From contig NZ_CP127294.1 of assembly GCF_030285625.1 (NCBI RefSeq), positions 7,906,001-7,970,000 on the forward strand: a stretch of DNA of 64,000 bases, given 5' to 3'. The DNA is from Amycolatopsis sp. 2-15 (GTDB lineage Bacteria > Actinomycetota > Actinomycetes > Mycobacteriales > Pseudonocardiaceae). Numbering within the stretch: the first letter of the stretch is position 1; each line of letters starts with the position of its first letter. Shown piece after piece: positions 27,466 to 36,196 of the stretch. The position numbers and the translations under genes are program-made. The notes beneath the pieces were generated by a model, which was not told the origin of the DNA, ran no database searches, and was given only the letters and a program-made list of their open reading frames with translations.

Positions 27466-28002
27466 ATGACCGAGAAGACCGAACTCCTCGCCCAGCTGGC
27501 CCACGCCCGGGAGACACTGAAGGCGAGCGTCCGCGACCTCACCGACGAGCAGCTCGGCGAGCGCCCCACCGTCAGCGAGCTGTGCCTCGGCGGGCTGGTC
27601 AAGCACGTCGCGTCGATGGAAGAGCAGTGGTTGCGCTTCGCCGTCGAAGGCGCGTCGGCGATGAGCTACGAGCTGCCCGAGGGCGTGACTTGGGCCGATT
27701 TCGCGGCCGGGACCGCGCGCGAGTACCCGAAGTGGGCGATCGAGCACCAGGCCGAGTTCGCCATGCAACCCGGTGACACGCTCGCGGCGATCCTGAAGCG
27801 CTACGACGAGGTCGCGGCGCGGACCGAGGAGATCGTCGCCGCCGTGCCCGACCTGGCGACGGCGCACCCGCTGCCGGAGGCGCCGTGGCACGAGGCCGGA
27901 GCCGAGCGCAGCGTGCGCGGGGTCCTGCTGCACGTGATCGTCGAGACCGCGCAGCACGCGGGCCACGCCGACCTGCTGCGCGAGACGCTCGAGGCGTCGT
28001 GA
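27466..28002 (+). CDS. DinB-family protein (DUF664-like)
   Basis: A 178-residue four-helix-bundle protein of the DinB/YfiT superfamily: ETLKASVRDLTDEQLGERPT, CLGGLVKHVASMEEQWL (metal His), and LLHVIVETAQHAGHADLLRE with the HxxxH pattern. Members are metal-dependent thiol transferases, some mycothiol-dependent, or stress proteins. Its stop overlaps the following HTH_42 gene by 4 bp (GTGA), so the two are translationally coupled. Confidence 0.85.
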   Translation: MTEKTELLAQLAHARETLKASVRDLTDEQLGERPTVSELCLGGLVKHVASMEEQWLRFAVEGASAMSYELPEGVTWADFAAGTAREYPKWAIEHQAEFAMQPGDTLAAILKRYDEVAARTEEIVAAVPDLATAHPLPEAPWHEAGAERSVRGVLLHVIVETAQHAGHADLLRETLEAS

Positions 28003-29081
28003 CCGTGCTGGACAGCCGCGCGCTCAACCGCGCGACGCTCGCCCGCCAGCTGCTGCTGGAGCGCACCGACCTGCCCGCGCTCGACGCCGTCGCGCACCTG
28101 TGCGGGCTGCAGGCGCAGGAACCGCAGGAACCGTTCACGGGCCTGTGGTCGCGGTTGCGGGCGTTCGAGCCGGCGGAACTGTCGGAGCTTCTCGTCGGGC
28201 GGCAGGTGGTCCGGACCCATCTCATGCGCCGCACCGTGCACCTCGTCACCGCCGACGACGCCCTGGCCTGGCGCACCCGCCACGACGCGATGCTGCGCCA
28301 GCGTGTGCTCGGCGTCTACCGGCGTGAGCTCGACGGCGTCGACCTCACCGAGCTCGCCGCGGCGGGCCGCGCCGTCCTGGCCGACGGCGAACCGCGATCC
28401 ATGCCCGAGCTCGCCCGGGCGGTCGCGGACCGCTGGCCGGCGCCGGGTCCGCGTGCGCTGGGCGAGATGCTGGTCGCCGCGCTCGTGCCCGTGGTGCAGC
28501 TGCCACCGCGCGGGATGTGGCGCGAGAAGGCGGGCGTGCGATACCTGCCGCTGTCCGCCTGGCTGGGCCTCGACGTCCCGGCTCCCCCGGACGTCGTCGT
28601 GGGCGCCGAGCTGGTCCGCCGCTACCTCGCCGCCTACGGCCCCGCCGCCACCGCCGACCTGCGCGCGTGGTCCGGCCTCGCCGGGCTGCCTGCCGCCGTC
28701 GCCTCGGTGCGCGACGAACTGGTGTCCTTCCGCGACGAGCGCGGCCGCGAACTGCTGGACCTGCCCGACGCCCCGCGCCCCGACCAGGACACCCCGGCGC
28801 CCGTCCGCTACCTCCCCGCCTTCGACAACGCCCTCCTCGGCTACGCCGACCGCACCCGCATCGTCGACGACGCCCACCGTCACCTCTCCGTCGCGGGCTC
28901 CCGCGTCCTCCTCGCCGACGGCCGCGTCACGGCGACGTGGACACTCGAGGCGGGCACGGTGGTGGTGTCGCCACTGCGACGGCTCGCGCGGGCGGAGCGT
29001 GGGGCGGTCTGCGAAGAAGGTGAGGCGGTGGCGTTGTTCTTGTCCGACGGGGAGCACCGCGGCATCCGGGTCGAGAGCTGA
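27999..29081 (+). CDS. winged-helix DNA-binding domain protein (HTH_42 family)
   Basis: A 360-residue protein of the HTH_42 (AlkZ-like) family: LDSRALNRATLARQLLLERT, CGLQAQEPQEPFTGLWSRL, RTHLMRRTVHLVTADDALAW and LPAFDNALLGYADRTRIVD. Some members are DNA glycosylases that unhook interstrand crosslinks, with a QxQ-type motif; the AQEPQEP segment here is in the right place. DNA binding is likely and glycosylase activity is possible. It is coupled to the DinB gene by a GTGA overlap. Confidence 0.8.
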   Translation: MTVLDSRALNRATLARQLLLERTDLPALDAVAHLCGLQAQEPQEPFTGLWSRLRAFEPAELSELLVGRQVVRTHLMRRTVHLVTADDALAWRTRHDAMLRQRVLGVYRRELDGVDLTELAAAGRAVLADGEPRSMPELARAVADRWPAPGPRALGEMLVAALVPVVQLPPRGMWREKAGVRYLPLSAWLGLDVPAPPDVVVGAELVRRYLAAYGPAATADLRAWSGLAGLPAAVASVRDELVSFRDERGRELLDLPDAPRPDQDTPAPVRYLPAFDNALLGYADRTRIVDDAHRHLSVAGSRVLLADGRVTATWTLEAGTVVVSPLRRLARAERGAVCEEGEAVALFLSDGEHRGIRVES

Positions 29082-29197
29082 CTCCGCGGGGCTAGGACCA
29101 CCGGACGATCGTGACCGGCCCCGGGCCCGCGTGACGACGAGGGCGTGACGAACTCACCGCAGAACAGCACGCAGCGGACCGGCGCCGCGTCATCGGG

Positions 29198-29530
29198 GTG
29201 GCCGGGGCGACGGTGGCGGCCGCCGGGATCGTGACGGCGGTCGTGTGGGGCGGGGCGACCGCGGGGTCGCCGGACCCCGCGCCGAGGCCGGCCGCGTTCG
29301 TGTCCACTGAGGACACTCCGCATCCCGGGGACCGGACCACGACGACCGCGGTGCCCGGTGATCGGCGCGGGGGCACGGGGACCGAGCCGGGCGACGATCG
29401 GGATGCCCGGACGCAGGCGATCGATGGCCGGGCAACGCGGCCGACCACCTGCGCTCCGCCGACCTCCACCACCCACCCGGAAACGCACCACAACCACGTC
29501 GAACCCGGCGACGACCACGGCCGGCACTAA
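29198..29530 (+). CDS. doubtful small protein with one N-terminal hydrophobic segment
   Basis: The 509-bp stretch 29082-29590 has no clear gene. A 110-codon frame from GTG 29198 has one hydrophobic segment (GATVAAAGIVTAVVWGGATA) followed by a polar, Pro/Thr/Asp/His-rich low-complexity tail with an HHNH run near the end. Upstream in frame are only charged codons (EQHAADRRR) and no start with a ribosome site. It might be a short anchored or exported protein, or chance. A hairpin follows at 29551. Confidence 0.3.
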   Translation: MAGATVAAAGIVTAVVWGGATAGSPDPAPRPAAFVSTEDTPHPGDRTTTTAVPGDRRGGTGTEPGDDRDARTQAIDGRATRPTTCAPPTSTTHPETHHNHVEPGDDHGRH

Positions 29531-29550
29531 CGGATAATCCACACAGGACG

Positions 29551-29585
29551 GTGCCACCGCCGGAAACCCGGGCAGTGGCACCGGT
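29551..29585. terminator. Bidirectional terminator hairpin
   Basis: CGGTGCCAC (29551-29559) pairs with GTGGCACCG (29577-29585). It lies five bases before the metallophosphoesterase stop codon at 29591 and downstream of the HTH_42 gene. Confidence 0.65.
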
Positions 29586-29590
29586 CCGCA

Positions 29591-31078
29591 TCAGTGGTGC
29601 GGCCGCTTCAGGCCGGTCAGGTCGCGCTTGACGACGGTGTTGCGGTCGCCCACGGTGTTGCCGAAGGCGAACTGCGGCCAGTAGCCCATGATCTCCTGGC
29701 GGCTGCGCTCGCTCCACTGGCGGGCGAGCGCGCTGCGGGACTTGGAGAAGTTCAGCGCGTAGCCGTGGGTGTGCAGGCGCAGGATGGAGAACCCACCCGG
29801 GTATTCCTTGGCAGCGGCCACTTCCTGCAGTGTCACGCGCGGCACCGTCGGGCTGATCGTGCGGTGGTTGCGGTGGGTGTGGCCCGCGTGGTGCAGGAAC
29901 ACACCCGGCGTCTGCGAGTACCAGTCGAGGATCTGCGCGGCCTGGCCGGCGTCGACGGAGCTGCTCGCGGTGATCGGGAAGGCCGAGTCCTGCATCACGA
30001 GCGGGTGGTGGCCGAACACGAGCGTCGGCTGGTCACGATGCTTGCGCAGGTCGGTGCGGAACCAGTCGAGCTGCTCGGGCGACAGGCCGCCGGCGTCGCC
30101 GCCGTTGCCGACCTTGTCGTAGGTGTCGAGGCCGATCACGTGCAGGCCGGACAGGTCGCGCGAGAAGTACGTGCGCTCGGTGTGCGGGAAGTACGCGTCG
30201 TGGAAGCAGTCGTTGCCCTGCCACTGCCCGACGCGGCAGGTCGAGTACGCGTCGCCGATGTGCGCGCGGTCGTGGTTGCCGCGCGTGACGAAGTAGTCCT
30301 CCTGGTAGCGGCCGAAACGCGAGAGCAGGTGCCCGGCGCGGCTGAGGTCGGTCGGCACGGCCTCGGCGGAGATGTCGCGGGCGGCGAGCAGGTAGCGCGG
30401 GTCGAAGCGCTTCACGTCCTGCACCAGCGATTCCAGCATCACCTCGGGGGTACGGCGGCAGCCCGGGCACCTGCGAGATCCCGATGTACTGCGGCTGCCC
30501 GCCGACGAGCCCGGCCTGTGTCTCGCCCATGTGTAGGTCGTTGCACAGCACGACCGAGAACAGGTGGCTGCCCTCGGGCGGCTGCGGCGTTTTGAACTCG
30601 AACGGTCCCGTCGTGCCGAGGCCGCGGTCCGTGGTGCCCACGGCGTTGCCGGCGACGAGCGTGAACGCGGTGGGCGCGGCGAGCTTGCCGTTGGAGCGGG
30701 CCTGGTAGTAGTACGTCTGGCCCGGCTCGAGGTCGTTGAGCTCGACGTAGTGGTACGGGGTGTGGCCGGTGATGTCGTGCGCGACTCGGTTGAGGCGATG
30801 GGGTTGGTGCCGTAGCGGACTTCGCCGTCGGAGTCGGCCGGGACCATGCGGCCGAGCCCGTCGTCGGTGCCGGCGCGGCCGGTGTACCACGTGATCACGG
30901 CCCGGTCTTCGGCGAGCGTCACGAGTTCGAGGTTGACGGGCGTCACCGGGCCCGAGCCGCGGGAGTCGGTCGCGGCCAGCGCGCGGGCGGGGTCGAGCAA
31001 CGTCGTCGAACCCGCCGCAGCGGCGGCGTACGCGGTCCAGCGCAACAGGTCTCGGCGGGTGAAATCGCAAGCAGGCAT
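29591..31078 (-). pseudogene. Tat-exported metallophosphoesterase with two compensating frameshifts
   Basis: The start ATG 31078 leads into a Tat signal, DFTRRDLLRWTAYAAAAAG. The protein then reads through a fibronectin-like purple-phosphatase N-terminal part to RYGTNPIAS, shifts frame near 30795 (base missing), continues NRVAHDITGHTPYHYVELND ... FSVVLCNDLHMGETQAG, and returns to the first frame near 30453 (extra C in a C run). Metal motifs are DLHMGE (DxH), AARDIS (normally GD), TRGNHDRAH, FGHHPL and HAGHTHRN. Apart from the shifts it is complete at about 495 residues and resembles the PPA1498-type family. The frameshifts may be sequence errors. Confidence 0.75.
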
Positions 31079-31225
31079 GCGCTGCAAGCCAAAGCCGCTC
31101 GTTGAACGGAACACCGCACTCCGGAGAAGCCCAAGTGTCGACACTCGGAAGTCGGCCGCATCCGGAGTGATCGACCGGGTCCGGTTCCGCCCGCCGGAAC
31201 GTGGGGCGGGCGGAACCGGGCCGGG

Positions 31226-32524
31226 TCAGGCGACGAGCCGCAGCGGCTGCTCGAGCGCGTCGACCAGCACGCCCAGCCACGAAGCCGCCAGCGCCCCGTC
31301 GATCGCGCGGTGGTCGACCGCCAGCGTGAGCGCCAGCTGCGTCGCCACGGTCAGCTCGCCGTCCACCACCACGGCACCGGGTTTCCCGGCGCCCACCGCG
31401 AGGATCGACGACTGTGGCGGGTTGATGATGGCGGTGAACTCGTCCAAGCCGTACATGCCGAGGTTGCTCACCGCGATCGAGCCGCCTTCGAGGTCCTGCT
31501 GCTTGAGCTTGCCCTCGTCGGCCTGGGTCGCGAACCCCTTGACCTGGTCCGAAATCGCGCTCGGCGCCAGCTTCTCGACCCCGCGCACGACCGGTGTGAC
31601 CAGGCCCCGTCCGGACGCGATGGCGACACCGACGTCGACCGAGTCGTACTTGCGCAGCGCGTCCTCGGTCCAGATGACGTTGGCGTCGGGCACCTCGGTG
31701 TGCGCGACGGCCACGGCCCGGATGATCAGGTCGTTGACCGAGATCCGCGCCGGCGACACCTCGTTGAGCTGCTTGCGCAGAGCCAGCAGCGCGTCGATCC
31801 GCGCGGTGCGCCGCACGGAGAAGTGCGGCACGGTCTGCTTGCTCATCGTCAGCCGGCTCGCGATGGCGCGGCGGATCCGGGTGTGCGGGATCTCGGTGAC
31901 CGACGCGCCTGCCGCCGGTTCACGGCGGACGGGAGCAGGTTCGGCCACGGGCTTTTCGCGTGCCGGTTCCGACGTCGCTTCAAGCTGTGCCGCTACCGGC
32001 GCCGGCCGGTCCGCTCGCGCGATCGCGGCCTCCACGTCCTTGCGCACGATCCGCCCGTTCGGCCCGGTCCCGGCCACCGCCTCGAGCCCGATCCCGGCTT
32101 CCTTCAGCATCTTGCGCGCCAGGGGGCTCGCGAAAATCCGCTCACGGGACCCGTTCGACGCGGCCGGCGCCGGTTCAGGCGGCGCCGGCTCAGATGGGGC
32201 CGACTCGGGCTGGGCCGAGCCGTTCTGCGAAGCCGAAGCCGAAACCGAGGCACCCAGCTCCGCCAGCAGCCCGCTCACGTCCTCGCCCACGGCGCCCAGC
32301 ACGGCGATCGGCGTGCCGACCTCCACCGTCGTCCCGCGGTCCACCAGCTGCCGCAGCACGGTCGCGCCGTCCTCGGCCTCGACCTCCACGGCCGCCTTGT
32401 CCGTCTCCAGCACGGCCAGTGCCGTGCCGGCGTCGAACGCCTCGTTCTCGGGCACCAGCCACTCGCTCAGCACGGCCTCGGTCGACCCCGTGGCGACTTC
32501 GGGCACCCGCAACAGCGTTGCCAT
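31226..32524 (-). CDS. 2-oxoacid dehydrogenase complex E2 (dihydrolipoamide acyltransferase)
   Basis: A 432-residue E2. One lipoyl domain is at residues 1-75 with the lipoyl-lysine K43 in LETDKAAVEVEAEDG. An Ala/Pro/Ser/Glu linker follows, then a peripheral-subunit binding domain near 130 (FASPLARKMLKEAGIGL, GPNGRIVRKDVEAAI) and the catalytic domain ending TLAVDHRAIDGALAASWL, with the HxxxDG motif. It would transfer the acyl group to CoA. It follows the fused E1 gene by 34 bp. No E3 gene is nearby, so E3 must come from elsewhere. The substrate could be pyruvate, acetoin or a branched-chain 2-oxoacid. Confidence 0.9.
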   Translation of the reverse strand: MATLLRVPEVATGSTEAVLSEWLVPENEAFDAGTALAVLETDKAAVEVEAEDGATVLRQLVDRGTTVEVGTPIAVLGAVGEDVSGLLAELGASVSASASQNGSAQPESAPSEPAPPEPAPAASNGSRERIFASPLARKMLKEAGIGLEAVAGTGPNGRIVRKDVEAAIARADRPAPVAAQLEATSEPAREKPVAEPAPVRREPAAGASVTEIPHTRIRRAIASRLTMSKQTVPHFSVRRTARIDALLALRKQLNEVSPARISVNDLIIRAVAVAHTEVPDANVIWTEDALRKYDSVDVGVAIASGRGLVTPVVRGVEKLAPSAISDQVKGFATQADEGKLKQQDLEGGSIAVSNLGMYGLDEFTAIINPPQSSILAVGAGKPGAVVVDGELTVATQLALTLAVDHRAIDGALAASWLGVLVDALEQPLRLVA

Positions 32525-32558
32525 CGTTGGAACTCCTCGCTGCCAGTCGCAGTTGCGC

Positions 32559-34721
32559 TCAGTCGGACAGGCGCCGCAGCGCCGCGGTCACTTCCTCGGT
32601 CCGCGCGATCGCCGCGCGTTCGAGGACCTTGCTGATGCTGGGCGACGCCTCGCCGCCGGTGACGCGCTCGATCGGCGCGTCGAGCCAGTCGAACAGGCGG
32701 CGCTGGATCTCGTCGGCGAGCCGGCCGCCGTAGGAGGTGCCGATGGCGCCCTGCTCGACGATCAGCACCCGGTTGGTCTTGCGGACGCTGCGTTCGATCG
32801 TGTCCCAGTCGAGGCTCGCGCGGTCGAGCCAGCGCAGGTCGATCAGGTCGGCGCTGACGCCGGTCTCGTCGAGGGCCTCAAGGCAGTGCCCGACCATGGA
32901 CAGGTAGCTGATCACGGTGAGGTCGTCGCCGGTGCGGCGCACCGCGGCCCTGCCGACGGGCAGCCGGTAGTCGAAATCGTCGACCGGCGCGGTGCCCGTG
33001 GTGGCGTAGAGGTCCACGTGCTCCAGCACCACGACCGGGTCGTCGCAGGCCAGCGCGGTGTTCAGCAGGCCCACGTAGTCGAACGGGTTCGACGGGGCCA
33101 CGACTCGCAGCCCGGGCGCGGTGGTGAGGACGCCGGCCGGGTCCATCGAGTGCTGCGAGCCGTAGCCGGTGCCCGCGGCGAGCTTGCTGCGCAGCACGAA
33201 CGGCACGCTGCCGGTCCCGCCGAACATGTGTCGGGCCTTGGCGACCTGGTTGAACAGCTGGTCGGCCGCGACCCACATGAAGTCGGCGTACATGAACTCG
33301 ACGATCGGACGGGTCCGGCCGTCGATGGCCATGCCGCCCGCGAGGCCGGCGAACGCGTTCTCGCTGATCGGCGTGCCCAGCACGCGCTCGGGCGCCGTTT
33401 CGATGGCCTTCTTGGTGGCGCCGTTGGTGCCGCCCTTGAGCCGGTCGACGTCCTCGCCGAGCACGACCACGCGCTCGTCGGTCTCCAGCCGGCGGGCGAG
33501 CACGTCGCTGACCGCGTCGATGAAGCGCCGTTCCTTGAGCGCACCGCTGAAGGACTCGGCTTCCTCGTAGCGGCTGCCGTCCAGTTCGGACAGATCACCG
33601 CGCACACCGACGTCGACGAACGCCGGGTCCGGCCACGCGGAGTCCTTGATGCGGCGCTTGCCGTCCGGGCCGTCTTCGAGGAAGCTGTCACCGAGCTCGT
33701 GCAGCGTCCGGACGATCTCTTCGTCGAACGCCTTGAGCTGGTCGTCGTCGGCGAGGCCGCGGCGCACGACGTGGCCGCGCAGCAGGTCGATCGGGTCGCG
33801 GTCGCGCCAGGACTTCTCCTCTTCCTTCGTGCGATAGCCGAAGGCGCTGCCGGGGTACGGGCCGTTCTGGTGGAAGTAGCGGTAGACCTCGGCCTCGACG
33901 ATGGTCGGGCCGTTGCCCGCGCGCATGTGGGCCACGGCCTCGCTCATCGCCAGGTGCACGGCGAGCGGATCCATTCCGTCCACCTGCCAGCTCGGGATGT
34001 GGAACCCGAGGCCGCGCGCGGAGAGCCGGGGCTCGGCCGTGGCGGTGCCGACGGGTGTGGACACCGCGTACTGGTTGTTCTCGATGAAGAAGCAGACGGG
34101 CAGCTTCCACGCGGCGGCGAGGTTGAACGTCTCCAGCACCGAGCCGATGTTCACGGCGCCGTCGCCGAAGTACGTGACGGTGACGGCGTCGGTGCCGGCG
34201 TGGCGCTGGTTCCAGGCGAAGCCCGCGGCCTGCGGCACTCCCCCGCCGACGATCGCGTTGGTGCCCATCGCGCCGGCCTCGCGCCACTGCAGGTGCATCG
34301 ACCCGCCGCGCCCGCTGCCGTAGCCCTCGGCCAGGCCGCAGATCTCGGCGAGCGTGCGGCGCAGCACCGTGCGCACCTCGTCGTCGATCACCGGCAGCCC
34401 GGTGGGCTTCGGGGCGACGTGGCCGAAGGCCTTGGCGAGGAACTGGTGGTGGCCGCGGTGCGAGCCGTTCACGAAGTCATCGCTGCGCAGCGGGGAGATC
34501 GAGCCGACGGCGCCGCCCTCCTGGCCGATGCTCGAGTGCGCCGGGCCGTGTACGAGGCCCTGGCCCGCGAGCTCCAGCACGTACTCCTCGAACGACCGGA
34601 TCCACTGCGCGCGCCCGAGCAGGCTCAGCAGCAGGTCGGGCGCGGCTTCGTCCCAGTCCTCCGGCGTGGCGCGCAGGCGGATCCAGGGCGCGCCGGCGAC
34701 CAGTGACTCGTGAGTGGCCAT
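32559..34721 (-). CDS. 2-oxoacid dehydrogenase E1, alpha and beta subunits fused
   Basis: A 720-residue fusion. Residues 1-350 are E1-alpha with the thiamine-diphosphate motif GDGAVNIG at 186-193 ending in NN at 215-216. Residues 390-720 are E1-beta (VVVLGEDVDRLKGGTNGATK, GTPISENAFAGLAGGMAIDG, FMYADFMWVAADQLFNQVAK). It would decarboxylate the 2-oxoacid and acylate the E2 lipoyl group. Most E1 alpha2-beta2 systems use two genes. The ATG has GAGGAG upstream. Two perfect palindromes (34740 and 34803) and a divergent VOC gene lie immediately upstream, with a GntR gene beyond. Confidence 0.9.
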   Translation of the reverse strand: MATHESLVAGAPWIRLRATPEDWDEAAPDLLLSLLGRAQWIRSFEEYVLELAGQGLVHGPAHSSIGQEGGAVGSISPLRSDDFVNGSHRGHHQFLAKAFGHVAPKPTGLPVIDDEVRTVLRRTLAEICGLAEGYGSGRGGSMHLQWREAGAMGTNAIVGGGVPQAAGFAWNQRHAGTDAVTVTYFGDGAVNIGSVLETFNLAAAWKLPVCFFIENNQYAVSTPVGTATAEPRLSARGLGFHIPSWQVDGMDPLAVHLAMSEAVAHMRAGNGPTIVEAEVYRYFHQNGPYPGSAFGYRTKEEEKSWRDRDPIDLLRGHVVRRGLADDDQLKAFDEEIVRTLHELGDSFLEDGPDGKRRIKDSAWPDPAFVDVGVRGDLSELDGSRYEEAESFSGALKERRFIDAVSDVLARRLETDERVVVLGEDVDRLKGGTNGATKKAIETAPERVLGTPISENAFAGLAGGMAIDGRTRPIVEFMYADFMWVAADQLFNQVAKARHMFGGTGSVPFVLRSKLAAGTGYGSQHSMDPAGVLTTAPGLRVVAPSNPFDYVGLLNTALACDDPVVVLEHVDLYATTGTAPVDDFDYRLPVGRAAVRRTGDDLTVISYLSMVGHCLEALDETGVSADLIDLRWLDRASLDWDTIERSVRKTNRVLIVEQGAIGTSYGGRLADEIQRRLFDWLDAPIERVTGGEASPSISKVLERAAIARTEEVTAALRRLSD

Positions 34722-34737
34722 CAGGGCTCCTCATCTT

Positions 34738-34752
34738 CGAATGGATCCATTG
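34738..34752. promoter_or_regulatory. GntR-type operator, copy 1
   Basis: CGAATGGATCCATTG contains the perfect 12-bp palindrome AATGGATCCATT (34740-34751), 18 bp upstream of the E1 start. An identical 15-mer is at 34801-34815. Two such exact copies in a 105-bp divergent region are strong evidence for an operator pair, most likely for the FCD-type GntR encoded at 35419. Confidence 0.7.
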
Positions 34753-34759
34753 CGAAAGG

Positions 34760-34783
34760 CTTGACGGAGACTATGCCGTCAAG
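34760..34783. promoter_or_regulatory. Divergent promoters in a perfect inverted repeat
   Basis: CTTGACGG (34760-34767) and CCGTCAAG (34776-34783) form an 8-bp inverted repeat midway between the two AATGGATCCATT sites. Each arm supplies a TTGACG -35 hexamer on its own strand, so the E1-E2 and VOC promoters appear to face away from each other from the same element. Confidence 0.55.
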
Positions 34784-34800
34784 TAGCCATGAAAAGCAAG

Positions 34801-34815
34801 CGAATGGATCCATTG
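34801..34815. promoter_or_regulatory. GntR-type operator, copy 2
   Basis: This is the second exact CGAATGGATCCATTG, 63 bp (six helical turns) from the first, ending at the ribosome site GGAGG of the VOC gene. Placement of one copy next to each start suggests simultaneous repression of both directions. Confidence 0.7.
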
Positions 34816-34826
34816 GAGGTGCACTC

Positions 34827-35327
34827 ATGCCGATCCCCGGGGTGACGGGCGTCGACCACTTCGGCCTCACGGTGCCGGACCTCGACCAGGCCCACGAGTT
34901 CTTCACGGAGGTGCTGGGCTGCGAATACCTGTACCGGCTCGGGCCGTACGAGCACGACGACAGCTGGATGAGCGAACACCTGGGCGTCGACGACAAGGCG
35001 GTGATGCGGCGCCTGCACTTCTACCGGCTCGGCGGCAAGGCGATCTTCGAGGTGTTCCAGTACGAGGCACCCGAGCAGAACCCGACACCGCCGCGCAACT
35101 CCGACGTCGGCGGGCACCACATCGCGCTGTACGTGGAGGATCTCGACGCCGCCGTCGCCGACCTGCACCGCCGCGGCCTGCGTGTGCTCGGCGAGCCGAC
35201 CACCAGCAGCGGCGCGAGCGAGGGGCAGCGGTGGGTGTACTTCCTCTCACCCTGGGGCCTGCAGTGTGAGCTAGTGTCCTATCCGAACGGAAAAGCCTTC
35301 GACCACAACCCGAAGGCGTTCGACTGA
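34827..35327 (+). CDS. VOC-family dioxygenase/glyoxalase-like protein
   Basis: A 166-residue VOC protein with two beta-alpha-beta-beta-beta modules. Metal-ligand candidates are the His in GVDHFGLTVPDLDQAHEFF, the His in VGGHHIALYVEDLDAAV and the Glu in LSPWGLQCELVSYP, the usual H-H-E set. It could be an epimerase, lactoylglutathione-lyase-like enzyme or extradiol dioxygenase. GGAGG precedes ATG 34827. It is divergent from the E1-E2 genes and followed by the GntR regulator, so it likely acts on a related keto or aldehyde metabolite. Confidence 0.85.
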   Translation: MPIPGVTGVDHFGLTVPDLDQAHEFFTEVLGCEYLYRLGPYEHDDSWMSEHLGVDDKAVMRRLHFYRLGGKAIFEVFQYEAPEQNPTPPRNSDVGGHHIALYVEDLDAAVADLHRRGLRVLGEPTTSSGASEGQRWVYFLSPWGLQCELVSYPNGKAFDHNPKAFD

Positions 35328-35418
35328 GTCTTTGTTCGACTGGGTCTTGTCCGGCTGAGTCTTGGTCGCTGGAGTCCGGGACCACCGCCGCGAGGCGTTC
35401 GATCGAGAGGAAACCGGC

Positions 35419-36105
35419 GTGGCCGTACCCGCGGGCGTGGCGAGCCAGCGCGTCGCCGACGAGCTGCGAGAGCGGATCCTCGACGGCCGCCTCGCCCCGG
35501 GCACGCGCATCATCCAGGACGAGCTGGCCGAGGAGCTGCGCACCAGCCGCCTGCCGGTGCGCGAAGCACTGCGCATTCTGGAGTCCCGAGGGCTGGTGAC
35601 CCTGCGCGCCAACTCCGGCGCGTGGGTCACGTCCATGGACGTGCGCGAGTGCGAGCTGTCGTACAAGATGCGCGAACGGCTGGAACCACTGCTGCTGGCC
35701 GAATCCGCGCCACGACTGTCCGATGAGGACATCGACGAGCTGGAAGCCCTCGAGGACCGAATCGAGCGGACCGACGACGTCGAGGAGTTCCTCGTCCTCG
35801 ACCGGCAGCTGCACTGGACGGTCTACCGCCACCACGACGCCCACGACCTCGCGGCCATCCTCAACCGCCTGTGGGACACCACGCAGCACTACCGCCGGGC
35901 GTTCACGCGCCTGGCCGGCGAACGCCGCGGCTGGATCATCCGCGCCGAGCACCGGCTGCTCATCGAGGCGCTGCGCCAGCGCGACCACGCGTCGGCCGAG
36001 CGCATCCTGGAGCTGCACATCCGCCGGACGCGGGTGGAGCTGGTGAAGCACCCGGAGGTGTTCGCGGTTCCCGTCCCGCCCCGAAGCGAGCTCAACGGTC
36101 ACTGA
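35419..36105 (+). CDS. GntR-family regulator (FCD type)
   Basis: A 228-residue GntR protein: the winged helix is SQRVADELRERILDGRLAPG then RTSRLPVREALRILESRGLV, and the FCD domain has EEFLVLDRQLHWTVYRHHD (D-x3-H metal site) and the C-terminal EHRLLIEALRQRD / ELHIRRTR. The start is GTG 35419, eight bases after AGAGG. It probably represses the divergent E1-E2 and VOC promoters through the AATGGATCCATT pair, with an organic acid as inducer. The assignment of operator to protein is inference from proximity. Confidence 0.85.
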   Translation: MAVPAGVASQRVADELRERILDGRLAPGTRIIQDELAEELRTSRLPVREALRILESRGLVTLRANSGAWVTSMDVRECELSYKMRERLEPLLLAESAPRLSDEDIDELEALEDRIERTDDVEEFLVLDRQLHWTVYRHHDAHDLAAILNRLWDTTQHYRRAFTRLAGERRGWIIRAEHRLLIEALRQRDHASAERILELHIRRTRVELVKHPEVFAVPVPPRSELNGH

Positions 36106-36196
36106 ACACCCGGCCCTGCCGAGTCGAAGGCCGACGGCAGCCCCTGTCGTCGGACCACGGCGGGTCCGGGATGACCACCTCGATCGAAAGGATGCC

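Noticed and set aside
30846..34706. 1286-codon plus-strand open frame opposite E1 and E2
   Set aside because: It is antisense to genes with intact lipoyl, HxxxDG and thiamine-diphosphate motifs; the composition is that of a shadow frame.
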